Source: Urophycis tenuis
Lineage: Eukaryota; Chordata; Actinopteri; Gadiformes; Phycidae
DNA length: 64,000 nucleotides
NCBI GenBank assembly: GCA_036785325.1
Contig: JAXIVH010000071.1
Span: forward strand, 628,001 to 692,000
Direction: 5' to 3'
In this document: positions 29,184-41,644 of the stretch, piece by piece
Numbering within the stretch: the first letter of the stretch is position 1
Layout of the letters: the number at the start of each line of letters is the position of its first letter
Position numbers and translations under genes: made by a program
Notes under the pieces: generated by a model
What the model was told of the DNA's origin: nothing
Database searches by the model: none
Seen by the model: only the letters and a program-made list of their open reading frames with translations

Positions 29184-31958
29184 TTCGTTAGAGTTATCTC
29201 GATGACCCCCCCCACCTCATCCAACGACTCGGTAGTTGAATAGGGGATCAAAGGCAGTTGCACTCGCCAATATCTAGTCATCCGCAGCTCTCTTTTCCCA
29301 TATTACCAAGAATGAAGTAAAACGAAATGGTTATCTGTCTTGTTGTGATATAACCGCTGATTTGGAGATATAGACTTGTTTTTCCTTTTCCCAAAGGTTT
29401 TCTTTGTTCCAAGATGAAGGTCAATCTAGTTTGATTGAAGGTACTTCCAATGCATTGGTATATTTACTTATTTGAATAAAGACGAGTCACAGCTGGAGTG
29501 AGACTTTTCTTTTCCATTTCTATTTTAGTATAAACGTGCTATCGAAATATTAGGACACCTCATCAGTAGTGGACCCTGGGATCATAGGGTGTTTCTGGCC
29601 ATTGTCACTATACACCCTCACCCAAGGGAGGCCCCCCCGAGAGTGATCAATTCTCAAGGTGTGTCGTTTCCGAAATGGAATTGGTATTGGGTTTAAGCTT
29701 TTTTAGGAGTGATCATTTGTTGAGGTAACGTCGAGGTAAGTAAAGGTAAGTAAAACACTTTTTAGGATACATTGTTTTGGTTATGGAGAGGAGGGGGCAC
29801 ATACTTACCCCCTGACCAGCACAAACCAGTTGTTAACACCGCTAGGTAGCCCTGGTTTGGCCAATCAGGGCCGGAGCTTGGTTCTTGTCCTCTGTTGGGT
29901 CCAGATGAACTAGCAGAAAACTGGGGTCACGAAGGACCGAGGCCAGCCGTGACAAAGCACTGCCTCCACGGTCCCCCAATGCAGCTATCCTCAGCGATGG
30001 GTGTCCAGACCTAGGAAAGACCAAGACCAGCCCCGACCAGCGGTGCCTTCCCAGTCGGTCCCAGGGTAGGAAAGGCCAAGGCCAGCCGCGACTAAGCACT
30101 GCCTCCCTGGCCCCTCCAGGACCCCATGCCGAACAGCCTGTTAATAACAATTCCTGTGCCCCATACACCGCGCGACTACAGAGATTGTGTAGGAAGTTGA
30201 CCTTAGAGAAGACTCAATGGCTTACTTTCCTCACCCAAAACAACAATTTCTTGGGGTAGTCTATTCTCGCCGTAGGTACTTCGGTAATGGGTTTTTTTGT
30301 GAAAAGTTTTCCGGATGAAATGCATGCTGGGTAATTGTCTTCTTCCTCCAATATGTCAAGTGTAGGTTAAGGTTAGGGTAGATTTAGGGGTAGAGTTAGC
30401 AGTTAACCTTAACGTTAGGTTTGAAGTAAATGGGAGGGGTTGCGGTTAGGGTTAAGGTTAGGGCTGAGGTTAGGGTTAGGTATAAGGTTACGGTTTAGGG
30501 TTAAGGTTAGGGTTAAGGTTAGGGTTACGGTTAGGGCTAAGGTTAGGGCTAAGGTTAGAGTAAGGGTTAGGGTTAGCGTTACGGTTAGGGTAAGGTTAGG
30601 GTTAGGGTTAGAGGTTAGGGGTTAGGGGTTAGGGTTAAGATGAGGGCTGAGGTTAGGGTTAAGGTTAGGGCTGAGGTTAGGGTTAGGTTTAAGGTTAGGG
30701 ATAAGGTTAGGGTTGGGGTTATGGCTGAGATTGGGGTTAAGGTTAGGGTTGAGGTTAGGGTTAGTGTTATGGATAAGGTTAGGTTAAGTGTTAGGGCCAA
30801 GGTTAGGGTTAAGGTCATGGTTAAGATTAGGGTTAGGGCTAGAATTAGGGTTAGGGCTAAGGTTAGGGTTAGGGTTATGGCTGAGGTTAGGGTTAAGGTT
30901 AGGTTTGAGGTTAGGGTTAAGGTTAGGGCCAAGGTTAGGGTTAGGGTTAAGGTTAGGGTTAGGGCTAAGGTTAGGGTTAGGGTTATGGCTGAGGCTAGGG
31001 TTAGGGCTAAAGTTAGGGCAAAGGTTAGAGTTAGGGTTAGCGTTAGAGTTAGGGTAGGGTTAGTGTTGGAGGTTAGGGTAGGCTTAGGGTTAGAGTTAGA
31101 GTAGGGGTTAGGGTTAGAGTTAGAGTAGGGGTTAGGGTTAGTGTTAAGGCTAAGGTTAGGGGTTGAGGTTAGTGTTAAGATTAGGGCCAAGGTAAGGGTT
31201 AGTGTTAGGGTTGAGTTAGGGTTAGGGCTAAGGTTAGGCCTATGGTTAGGGTTGGGGTTGAGGTTATCCCTAGGGTTAGAGTTAGAGCTAGAGATTGAGG
31301 AAGGTAGAGTCAAGGTGAGACAGTCTGTACGGACTGAACTCACCCCCGCCGGATCGGGCTAGTACACTCTATCTCCCCCAACTCCCTCATTTCCATGAGG
31401 GTAGACAGGGGAGAAGAGATGGGAGGAGTATATATATTTAATATATTTTTTTTTAGTAAATAAATACATCGAGAGACTCACCGCTGGAGTGGGTTTTAAT
31501 CTTTGTATTCAAGGTTGTTCCTCCTCTTTTGATTCCTCGCTGGTGGTGCGTCGTCTCCACCTAGTGGTCGTTTTGTGAAGAAGAGTTATAGAAATAGAAA
31601 TAGAAATACTCTATTGTTCCCAGGTTGGGAAATTGCATGAATAGGTAAGTAATAATAATAATAATAGGTAATTGCAATAGTTGGTAAGGTAATCTATATT
31701 TAATTTATTTATTTATATTTGTATATTTATTTAGTCTATTTATTTATTCATTTTTGTTTATTTATTTATTTAGATAAAGAGGATCACAGCTGGAGTGAGT
31801 TTTTAGTCTTTGTGTTAAAGGCTGGTTGCCTTCTTTTGATTCTTCAGTGGTGGTCCATCGCCTCCATCTAGTGGTCGTTTTGTGAATAACAGTTGGTAAG
31901 GTAATATAAATGGGTTGTGTAGAGAGCCCGTTCTTTCGATGGCCCTGGCTCGGTTAGG
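29184..31958 (+). repeat. Satellite C unit C2 (full, 2775 bp)
   Basis: Same order of parts as C1. Its inner hairpin arm is followed by GTAGAC in place of GAAGAC (31400), and block B reads CACCGCTGG, a variant also found in C8, C10, C13 and C15. Confidence 0.93.
30363..31292 (+). repeat. Degenerate TTAGGG tract of unit C2
   Basis: 930 bp; keeps the 154-codon Val-Arg frame (30640-31104). Confidence 0.95.
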
Positions 31959-34033
31959 TTCGTTAGAGTTATCTCGATGACCCCCCCCCACCTCATCCAA
32001 CGACTCGGTAGTTGAATTGGGAATCAAAGGCAGTTGCACTCGCCAATATCTAGTCATCCGCAGCTCTCTTTTCCCATATTACCAAGAATGAAGTAAAACG
32101 AAATGGTTATCTGTCTTGTTGTGATATAACCGCTGATTTGGAGATATAGACTTGTTTTTCCTTTTCCCAAAGGTTTTCTTTGTTCCAAGATGAAGGTCAA
32201 TCTAGTTTGATTGAAGGTACTTCCAATGCATTGGTATATTTACTTATTTGAATAAAGACGAGTCACAGCTGGAGTGAGACTTTTCTTTTCCATTTCTATT
32301 TTAGTATAAACGTGCTATCGAAATATTAGGACACGTCATCAGTAGTGGACCCTGGGATCATAGGGTGTTTCTGGCCATTGTCACTATACACCCTCACCCA
32401 AGGGAGGCCCCCCCCGAGAGTGATCAATTCTCAAGGTGTGTCGTTTCCGAAATGGAATTGGTATTGGGTTTAAGCTTTTTTAGGAGTGATCATTTGTTGA
32501 GGTAACGTCGAGGTAAGTAAAGGTAAGTAAAACACTTTTTAGGATACATTGTTTTGGTTATGGAGAGGAGGGGGCACATACTTACCCCCTGACCAGCACA
32601 AACCAGTTGTTAACACCGCTAGGTAGCCCTGGTTTGGCCAATCAGGGCCGGAGCTTGGTTCTTGTCCTCTGTTGGGTCCAGATGAACTAGCAGAAAACTG
32701 GGGTCACGAAGGACCGAGGCCAGCCGTGACAAAGCACTGCCTCCACGGTCCCCCAATGCAGCTATCCTCAGCGATGGGTGTCCAGACCTAGGAAAGACCA
32801 AGACCAGCCCCGACCAGCGGTGCCTTCCCAGTCGGTCCCAGGGTAGGAAAGGCCAAGGCCAGCCGCGACTAAGCACTGCCTCCCTGGCCCCTCCAGGACC
32901 CCATGCCGAACAGCCTGTTAATAACAATTCCTGTGCCCCATACACCGCGCGACTACAGAGATTGTGTAGGAAGTTGACCTTAGAGAAGACTCAATGGCTT
33001 ACTTTCCTCACCCAAAACAACAATTTCTTGGGGTAGTCTATTCTCGCCGTAGGTACTTCGGTAATGGGTTTTTTTGTGAAAAGTTTTCCGGATGAAATGC
33101 ATGCTGGGTAATTGTCTTCTTCCTCCAATATGTCAAGTGTAGGTTAAGGTTAGGGTAGATTTAGGGGTAGAGTTAGCAGTTAACCTTAACGTTAGGTTTG
33201 AAGTAAATGGGAGGGGTTGCGGTTAGGGTTAAGGTTAGGGCTGAGGTTAGGGTTAGGTATAAGGTTACGGTTTAGGGTTAAGGTTAGGGTTAAGGTTAGG
33301 GTTACGGTTAGGGCTAAGGTTAGGGCTAAGGTTAGAGTAAGGGTTAGGGTTAGCGTTACGGTTAGGGTAAGGTTAGGGTTAGGGTTAGAGGTTAGGGGTT
33401 AGGGGTTAGGGTTAAGATGAGGGCTGAGGTTAGGGTTAAGGTTAGGGCTGAGGTTAGGGTTAGGTTTAAGGTTAGGGATAAGGTTAGGGTTGGGGTTATG
33501 GCTGAGATTGGGGTTAAGGTTAGGGTTGAGGTTAGGGTTAGTGTTATGGATAAGGTTAGGTTAAGTGTTAGGGCCAAGGTTAGGGTTAAGGTTATGGTTA
33601 AGATTAGGGTTAGGGCTAGAATTAGGGTTAGGGCTAAGGTTAGGGTTAGGGTTATGGCTGAGGTTAGGGTTAAGGTTAGGTTTGAGGTTAGGGTTAAGGT
33701 TAGGGCCAAGGTTAGGGTTAGGGTTAAGGTTAGGGTTAGGGCTAAGGTTAGGGTTAGGGTTATGGCTGAGGCTAGGGTTAGGGCTAAAGTTAGGGCAAAG
33801 GTTAGAGTTAGGGTTAGCGTTAGAGTTAGGGTAGGGTTAGTGTTGGAGGTTAGGGTAGGCTTAGGGTTAGAGTTAGAGTAGGGGTTAGGGTTAGAGTTAG
33901 AGTAGGGGTTAGGGTTAGTGTTAAGGCTAAGGTTAGGGGTTGAGGTTAGTGTTAAGATTAGGGCCAAGGTAAGGGTTAGTGTTAGGGTTGAGTTAGGGTT
34001 AGGGCTAAGGTTAGGCCTATGGTTAGGGTTGAG
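31959..34033 (+). repeat. Satellite C unit C3 (short, 2075 bp)
   Basis: The tract passes from GGTTAGGGTTGAG directly into TTCGTTAGAG at about 34030 (junction type a). The tail with hairpin, blocks A and B, (AAT)n and (TTTA)n is missing, about 700 bp. Unlike C9, C12 and C14 it keeps both GGCTAAGGTTAG copies near 33311. Confidence 0.93.
33140..34033 (+). repeat. Degenerate TTAGGG tract of unit C3
   Basis: 894 bp, 3'-truncated by the type a deletion; Val-Arg frame 33417-33881. Confidence 0.95.
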
Positions 34034-36101
34034 TTCGTTAGAGTTATCTCGATGACCCCCCCCACCTCATCCAACGACTCGGTAGTTGAATAGGGGATCA
34101 AAGGCAGTTGCACTCGCCAATATCTAGTCATCCGCAGCTCTCTTTTCCCATATTACCAAGAATGAAGTAAAACGAAATGGTTATCTGTCTTGTTGTGATA
34201 TAACCGCTGATTTGGAGATATAGACTTGTTTTTCCTTTTCCCAAAGGTTTTCTTTGTTCCAAGATGGAGGTCAATCTAGTTTGATTGAAGGTACTTCCAA
34301 TGCATTGGTATATTTACTTATTTGAATAAAGACGAGTCACAGCTGGAGTGAGACTTTTCTTTTCCATTTCTATTTTAGTATAAACGTGCTATCGAAATAT
34401 TAGGACACGTCATCAGTAGTGGACCCTGGGATCATAGGGTGTTTCTGGCCATTGTCACTATACACCCTCACCCAAGGGAGGCCCCCCCGAGAGTGATCAA
34501 TTCTCAAGGTGTGTCGTTTCCGAAATGGAATTGGTATTGGGTTTAAGCTTTTTTAGGAGTGATCATTTGTTGAGGTAACGTCGAGGTAAGTAAAGGTAAG
34601 TAAAACACTTTTTAGGATACATTGTTTTGGTTATGGAGAGGAGGGGGCACATACTTACCCCCTGACCAGCACAAACCAGTTGTTAACACCGCTAGGTAGC
34701 CCTGGTTTGGCCAATCAGGGCCAGAGCTTGGTTCTTGTCCTCTGTTGGGTCCAGATGAACTAGCAGAAAACTGGGGTCACGAAGGACCGAGGCCAGCCGT
34801 GACAAAGCACTGCCTCCACGGTCCCCCAATGCAGCTATCCTCAGCGATGGGTGTCCAGACCTAGGAAAGACCAAGACCAGCCCCGACCAGCGGTGCCTTC
34901 CCAGTCGGTCCCAGGGTAGGAAAGGCCAAGGCCAGCCGCGACCAAGCACTGCCTCCCTGGCCCCTCCAGGACCCCATGCCGAACAGCCTGTTAATAACAA
35001 TTCCTGTGCCCCATACACCGCGCGACTACAGAGATTGTGTAGGAAGTTGACCTTAGAGAAGACTCAATGGCTTACTTTCCTCACCCAAAACAACAATTTC
35101 TTGGGGTAGTCTATTCTCGCCGTAGGTACTTCGGTAATGGGTTTTTTTGTGAAAAGTTTTCAGGATGAAATGCATGCTGGGTAATTGTCTTCTTCCTCCA
35201 ATATGTCAAGTGTAGGTTAAGGTTAGGGTAGATTTAGGGGTAGAGTTAGCAGTTAACCTTAACGTTAGGTTTGAAGTAAATGGGAGGGGTTGCGGTTAGG
35301 GTTAAGGTTAGGGCTGAGGTTAGGGTTAGGTATAAGGTTACGGTTTAGGGTTAAGGTTAGGGTTAAGGTTAGGGTTACGGTTAGGGCTAAGGTTAGGGCT
35401 AAGGTTAGAGCAAGGGTTAGGGTTAGCGTTACGGTTAGGGTTAGGGTTAGGGTTAGAGGTTAGGGGTTAGGGGTTAGGGTTAAGATGAGGGCTGAGGTTA
35501 GGGTTAAGGTTAGGGCTGAGGTTAGGGTTAGGTTTAAGGTTAGGGATATGGTTAGGGTTCGGGTTACGGCTGAGATTGGGGTTAAGGTTAGGGTTGAGGT
35601 TAGGGTTAGTGTTATGGATAAGGTTAGGTTAAGTGTTAGGGCCAAGGTTAGGGTTAAGGTTATGGTTAAGATTAGGGTTAGGGCTAGAATTAGGGTTAGG
35701 GCTAAGGTTAGGGTTAGGGTTATGGCTGAGGTTAGGGTTAAGGTTAGGTTTGAGGTTAGGGTTAAGGTTAGGGCCAAGGTTAGGGTTAGGGTTAAGGTTA
35801 GGGTTAGGGCTAAGGTTAGGGTTAGGGTTATGGCTGAGGCTAGGGTTAGGGCTAAAGTTAGGGCAAAGGTTAGAGTTAGGGTTAGCGTTAGAGTTAGGGT
35901 AGGGTTAGTGTTGGAGGTTAGGGTAGGCTTAGGGTTAGAGTTAGAGTAGGGGTTAGGGTTAGAGTTAGAGTAGGGGTTAGGGTTAGTGTTAAGGCTAAGG
36001 TTAGGGGTTGAGGTTAGTGTTAAGATTAGGGCCAAGGTAAGGGTTAGTGTTAGGGTTGAGTTAGGGTTAGGGCTAAGGTTAGGCCTATGGTTAGGGTTGG
36101 G
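34034..36101 (+). repeat. Satellite C unit C4 (short, 2068 bp)
   Basis: Its end has a different deletion junction (GGTTGGGTTCG at about 36095-36105, type b), shared only with the end of C11. It is the most divergent normal unit: two residue changes in the GC-block frame, TTCAGGATG for TTCCGGATG (35160), and AGCAAGGG for AGTAAGGG (35409), the last also in C11. Confidence 0.93.
35212..36101 (+). repeat. Degenerate TTAGGG tract of unit C4
   Basis: 890 bp, with an uninterrupted TTAGGG triplet at about 35430-35452; Val-Arg frame 35485-35949. Confidence 0.95.
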
Positions 36102-38876
36102 TTCGTTAGAGTTATCTCGATGACCCCCCCCACCTCATCCAACGACTCGGTAGTTGAATAGGGGATCAAAGGCAGTTGCACTCGCCAATATCTAGTCATC
36201 CGCAGCTCTCTTTTCCCATATTACCAAGAATGAAGTAAAACGAAATGGTTATCTGTCTTGTTGTGATATAACCGCTGATTTGGAGATATAGACTTGTTTT
36301 TCCTTTTCCCAAAGGTTTTCTTTGTTCCAAGATGAAGGTCAATCTAGTTTGATTGAAGGTACTTCCAATGCATTGGTATATTTACTTATTTGAATAAAGA
36401 CGAGTCACAGCTGGAGTGAGACTTTTCTTTTCCATTTCTATTTTAGTATAAACGTGCTATCGAAATATTAGGACACCTCATCAGTAGTGGACCCTGGGAT
36501 CATAGGGTGTTTCTGGCCATTGTCACTATACACCCTCACCCAAGGGAGGCCCCCCCGAGAGTGATCAATTCTCAAGGTGTGTCGTTTCCGAAATGGAATT
36601 GGTATTGGGTTTAAGCTTTTTTAGGAGTGATCATTTGTTGAGGTAACGTCGAGGTAAGTAAAGGTAAGTAAAACACTTTTTAGGATACATTGTTTTGGTT
36701 ATGGAGAGGAGGGGGCACATACTTACCCTCTGACCAGCACAAACCAGTTGTTAACACCGCTAGGTAGCCCTGGTTTGGCCAATCAGGGCCGGAGCTTGGT
36801 TCTTGTCCTCTGTTGGGTCCAGATGAACTAGCAGAAAACTGGGGTCACGAAGGACCGAGGCCAGCCGTGACAAAGCACTGCCTCCACGGTCCCCCAATGC
36901 AGCTATCCTCAGCGATGGGTGTCCAGACCTAGGAAAGACCAAGACCAGCCCCGACCAGCGGTGCCTTCCCAGTCGGTCCCAGGGTAGGAAAGGCCAAGGC
37001 CAGCCGCGACTAAGCACTGCCTCCCTGGCCCCTCCAGGACCCCATGCCGAACAGCCTGTTAATAACAATTCCTGTGCCCCATACACCGCGCGACTACAGA
37101 GATTGTGTAGGAAGTTGACCTTAGAGAAGACTCAATGGCTTACTTTCCTCACCCAAAACAACAATTTCTTGGGGTAGTCTATTCTCGCCGTAGGTACTTC
37201 GGTAATGGGTTTTTTTGTGAAAAGTTTTCCGGATGAAATGCATGCTGGGTAATTGTCTTCTTCCTCCAATATGTCAAGTGTAGGTTAAGGTTAGGGTAGA
37301 TTTAGGGGTAGAGTTAGCAGTTAACCTTAACGTTAGGTTTGAAGTAAATGGGAGGGGTTGCGGTTAGGGTTAAGGTTAGGGCTGAGGTTAGGGTTAGGTA
37401 TAAGGTTACGGTTTAGGGTTAAGGTTAGGGTTAAGGTTAGGGTTACGGTTAGGGCTAAGGTTAGGGCTAAGGTTAGAGTAAGGGTTAGGGTTAGCGTTAC
37501 GGTTAGGGTAAGGTTAGGGTTAGGGTTAGAGGTTAGGGGTTAGGGGTTAGGGTTAAGATGAGGGCTGAGGTTAGGGTTAAGGTTAGGGCTGAGGTTAGGG
37601 TTAGGTTTAAGGTTAGGGATAAGGTTAGGGTTGGGGTTACGGCTGAGATTGGGGTTAAGGTTAGGGTTGAGGTTAGGGTTAGTGTTATGGATAAGGTTAG
37701 GTTAAGTGTTAGGGCCAAGGTTAGGGTTAAGGTTATGGTTAAGATTAGGGTTAGGGCTAGAATTAGGGTTAGGGCTAAGGTTAGGGTTAGGGTTATGGCT
37801 GAGGTTAGGGTTAAGGTTTGGTTTGAGGTTAGGGTTAAGGTTAGGGCCAAGGTTAGGGTTAGGGTTAAGGTTAGGGTTAGGGCTAAGGTTAGGGTTAGGG
37901 TTATGGCTGAGGCTAGGGTTAGGGCTAAAGTTAGGGCAAAGGTTAGAGTTAGGGTTAGCGTTAGAGTTAGGGTAGGGTTAGTGTTGGAGGTTAGGGTAGG
38001 CTTAGGGTTAGAGTTAGAGTAGGGGTTAGGGTTAGAGTTAGAGTAGGGGTTAGGGTTAGTGTTAAGGCTAAGGTTAGGGGTTGAGGTTAGTGTTAAGATT
38101 AGGGCCAAGGTAAGGGTTAGTGTTAGGGTTGAGTTAGGGTTAGGGCTAAGGTTAGGCCTATGGTTAGGGTTGGGGTTGAGGTTATCCCTAGGGTTAGAGT
38201 TAGAGCTAGAGATTGAGGAAGGTAGAGTCAAGGTGAGACAGTCTGTACGGACTGAACTCACCCCCGCCGGATTGGGCTAGTACACTCTATCTCCCCCAAC
38301 TCCCTCATTTCCATGAGGGAAGACAGGGGAGAAGAGATGGGAGGAGTATATATATTTAATATTTTTTTTTTTAGTAAATAAATACATCGAGAGACTCACA
38401 GCTGGAGTGGGTTTTAATCTTTGTATTCAAGGTTGCTCCTCCTCTTTTGATTCCTCGCTGGTGGTGCGTCGTCTCCACCTAGTGGTCGTTTTGTGAAGAA
38501 GAGTTATAGAAATAGAAATAGAAATACTCTATTGTTCCCAGGTTGGGAAATTGCATTAATAGGTAAGTAATAATAATAATAATAGGTAATTGCAATAGTT
38601 GGTAAGGTAATCTATATTTAATTTATTTATTTATATTTGTATATTTATTGAGTCTATTGATTTATTCATTTTTGTTTATTTATTTATTTAGATAAAGAGG
38701 ATCACAGCTGGAGTGAGTTTTTAGTCTTTGTGTTAAAGGCTGGTTGCCTTCTTTTGATTCTTCAGTGGTGGTCCATCGCCTCCATCTAGTGGTCGTTTTG
38801 TGAATAACAGTTGGTAAGGTAATATAAATGGGTTGTGTAGAGAGCCCGTTCTTTCGATGGCCCTGGCTCGGTTAGG
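36102..38876 (+). repeat. Satellite C unit C5 (full, 2775 bp)
   Basis: Normal order. Private change AAGGTTTGGTTTGAGG in the tract (37814) and a disturbed T-run after the hairpin (38360). Confidence 0.93.
37280..38211 (+). repeat. Degenerate TTAGGG tract of unit C5
   Basis: 932 bp; Val-Arg frame 37558-38022. Confidence 0.95.
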
Positions 38877-41644
38877 TTCGTTAGAGTTATCTCGATGACC
38901 CCCCCCACCTCATCCAACGACTCGGTAGTTGAATAGGGGATCAAAGGCAGTTGCACTCGCCAATATCTAGTCATCCGCAGCTCTCTTTTCCCATATTACC
39001 AAGAATGAAGTCAAACGAAATGGTTATCTGTCTTGTTGTGATATAACCGCTGATTTGGAGATATAGACTTGTTTTTCCTTTTCCCAAAGGTTTTCTTTGT
39101 TCCAAGATGGAGGTCAATCTAGTTTGATCGAAGGTACTTCCAATGCATTGGTATATTTACTTATTTGAATAAAGACGAGTCACAGCTGGAGTGAGACTTT
39201 TCTTTTCCATTTCTATTTTAGTATAAACGTGCTATCGAAATATTAGGACACGTCATCAGTAGTGGACCCTGGGATCATAGGGTGTTTCTGGCCATTGTCA
39301 CTATACACCCTCACCCAAGGGAGGCCCCCCCGAGAGTGATCAATTCTCAAGGTGTGTCGTTTCCGAAATGGAATTGGTATTGGGTTTAAGCTTTTTTAGG
39401 AGTGATCATTTGTTGAGGTAACGTCGAGGTAAGTAAAGGTAAGTAAAACACTTTTTAGGATACATTGTTTTGGTTATGGAGAGGAGGGGGCACATACTTA
39501 CCCCCTGACCAGCACAAACCAGTTGTTAACACCGCTAGGTAGCCCTGGTTTGGCCAATCAGGGCCGGAGCTTGGTTCTTGTCCTCTGTTGGGTCCAGATG
39601 AACTAGCAGAAAACTGGGGTCACGAAGGACCGAGGCCAGCCGTGACAAAGCACTGCCTCCACGGTCCCCCAATGCAGCTATCCTCAGCGATGGGTGTCCA
39701 GACCTAGGAAAGACCAAGACCAGCCCCGACCAGCGGTGCCTTCCCAGTCGGTCCCAGGGTAGGAAAGGCCAAGGCCAGCCGCGACTAAGCACTGCCTCCC
39801 TGGCCCCTCCAGGACCCCATGCCGAACAGCCTGTTAATAACAATTCCTGTGCCCCATACACCGCGCGACTACAGAGATTGTGTAGGAAGTTGACCTTAGA
39901 GAAGACTCAATGGCTTACTTTCCTCACCCAAAACAACAATTTCTTGGGGTAGTCTATTCTCGCCGTAGGTACTTCGGTAATGGGTTTTTTTGTGAAAAGT
40001 TTTCCGGATGAAATGCATGCTGGGTAATTGTCTTCTTCCTCCAATATGTCAAGTGTAGGTTAAGGTTAGGGTAGATTTAGGGGTAGAGTTAGCAGTTAAC
40101 CTTAACGTTAGGTTTGAAGTAAATGGGAGGGGTTGCGGTTAGGGTTAAGGTTAGGGCTGAGGTTAGGGTTAGGTATAAGGTTAGGGTTTAGGGTTAAGGT
40201 TAGGGTTAAGGTTAGGGTTACGGTTAGGGCTAAGGTTAGGGCTAAGGTTAGAGTAAGGGTTAGGGTTAGCGTTACGGTTAGGGTAAGGTTAGGGTTAGGG
40301 TTAGAGGTTAGGGGTTAGGGTTAAGATGAGGGCTGAGGTTAGGGTTAAGGTTAGGGCTGAGGTTAGGGTTAGGTTTAAGGTTAGGGATAAGGTTAGGGTT
40401 GGGGTTACGGCTGAGATTGGGGTTAAGGTTAGGGTTGAGGTTAGGGTTAGTGTTATGGATAAGGTTAGGTTAAGTGTTAGGGCCAAGGTTAGGGTTAAGG
40501 TTATGGTTAAGATTAGGGTTAGGGCTAGAATTAGGGTTAGGGCTAAGGTTAGGGTTAGGGTTATGGCTGAGGTTAGGGTTAAGGTTAGGTTTAAGGTTAG
40601 GGTTAAGGTTAGGGCCAAGGTTAGGGTTAGGGTTAAGGTTAGGGTTAGGGCTAAGGTTAGGGTTAGGGTTATGGCTGAGGCTAGGGTTAGGGCTAAAGTT
40701 AGGGCAAAGGTTAGAGTTAGGGTTAGCGTTAGAGTTAGGGTAGGGTTAGTGTTGGAGGTTAGGGTAGGCTTAGGGTTAGAGTTAGAGTAGGGGTTAGGGT
40801 TAGAGTTAGAGTAGGGGTTAGGGTTAGTGTTAAGGCTAAGGTTAGGGGTTGAGGTTAGTGTTAAGATTAGGGCCAAGGTAAGGGTTAGCGTTAGGGTTGA
40901 GTTAGGGTTAGGGCTAAGGTTAGGCCTATGGTTAGGGTTGGGGTTGAGGTTATCCCTAGGGTTAGAGTTAGAGCTAGAGATTGAGGAAGGTAGAGTCAAG
41001 GTGAGACAGTCTGTACGGACTGAACTCACCCCCGCCGGATCGGGCTAGTACACTCTATCTCCCCCAACTCCCTCATTTCCATGAGGGAAGACAGGGGAGA
41101 AGAGATGGGAGGAGTATATATATTTAATATATTTTTTTTTAGTAAATAAATACATCGAGAGACTCACAGCTGGAGTGGGTTTTAATCTTTGTATTCAAGG
41201 TTGTTCCTCCTCTTTTGATTCCTCGCTGGTGGTGCGTCGTCTCCACCTAGTGGTCGTTTTGTGAAGAAGAGTTATAGAAATAGAAATAGAAATACTCTAT
41301 TGTTCCCAGGTTGGGAAATTGCATTAATAGGTAAGTAATAATAATAATAATAGGTAATTGCAATAGTTGGTAAGGTAATCTATATTTAATTTATTTATTT
41401 ATATTTGTATATTTATTTAGTCTATTTATTTATTCATTTTTGTTTATTTATTTATTTAGATAAAGAGGATCACAGCTGGAGTGAGTTTTTAGTCTTTGTG
41501 TTAAAGGCTGGTTGCCTTCTTTTGATTCTTCAGTGGTGGTCCATCGCCTCCATCTAGTGGTCGTTTTGTGAATAACAGTTGGTAAGGTAATATAAATGGG
41601 TTGTGTAGAGAGCCCGTTCTTTCGATGGCCCTGGCTCGGTTAGG
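38877..41644 (+). repeat. Satellite C unit C6 (full, 2768 bp)
   Basis: Seven bp shorter than C5 because one TTAGGGG heptamer is missing at about 40313. The same loss occurs in C8, so C5-C6 and C7-C8 form a repeated 5543-bp dimer. Confidence 0.93.
40055..40979 (+). repeat. Degenerate TTAGGG tract of unit C6
   Basis: 925 bp with one heptamer lost; Val-Arg frame 40326-40790. Confidence 0.95.
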
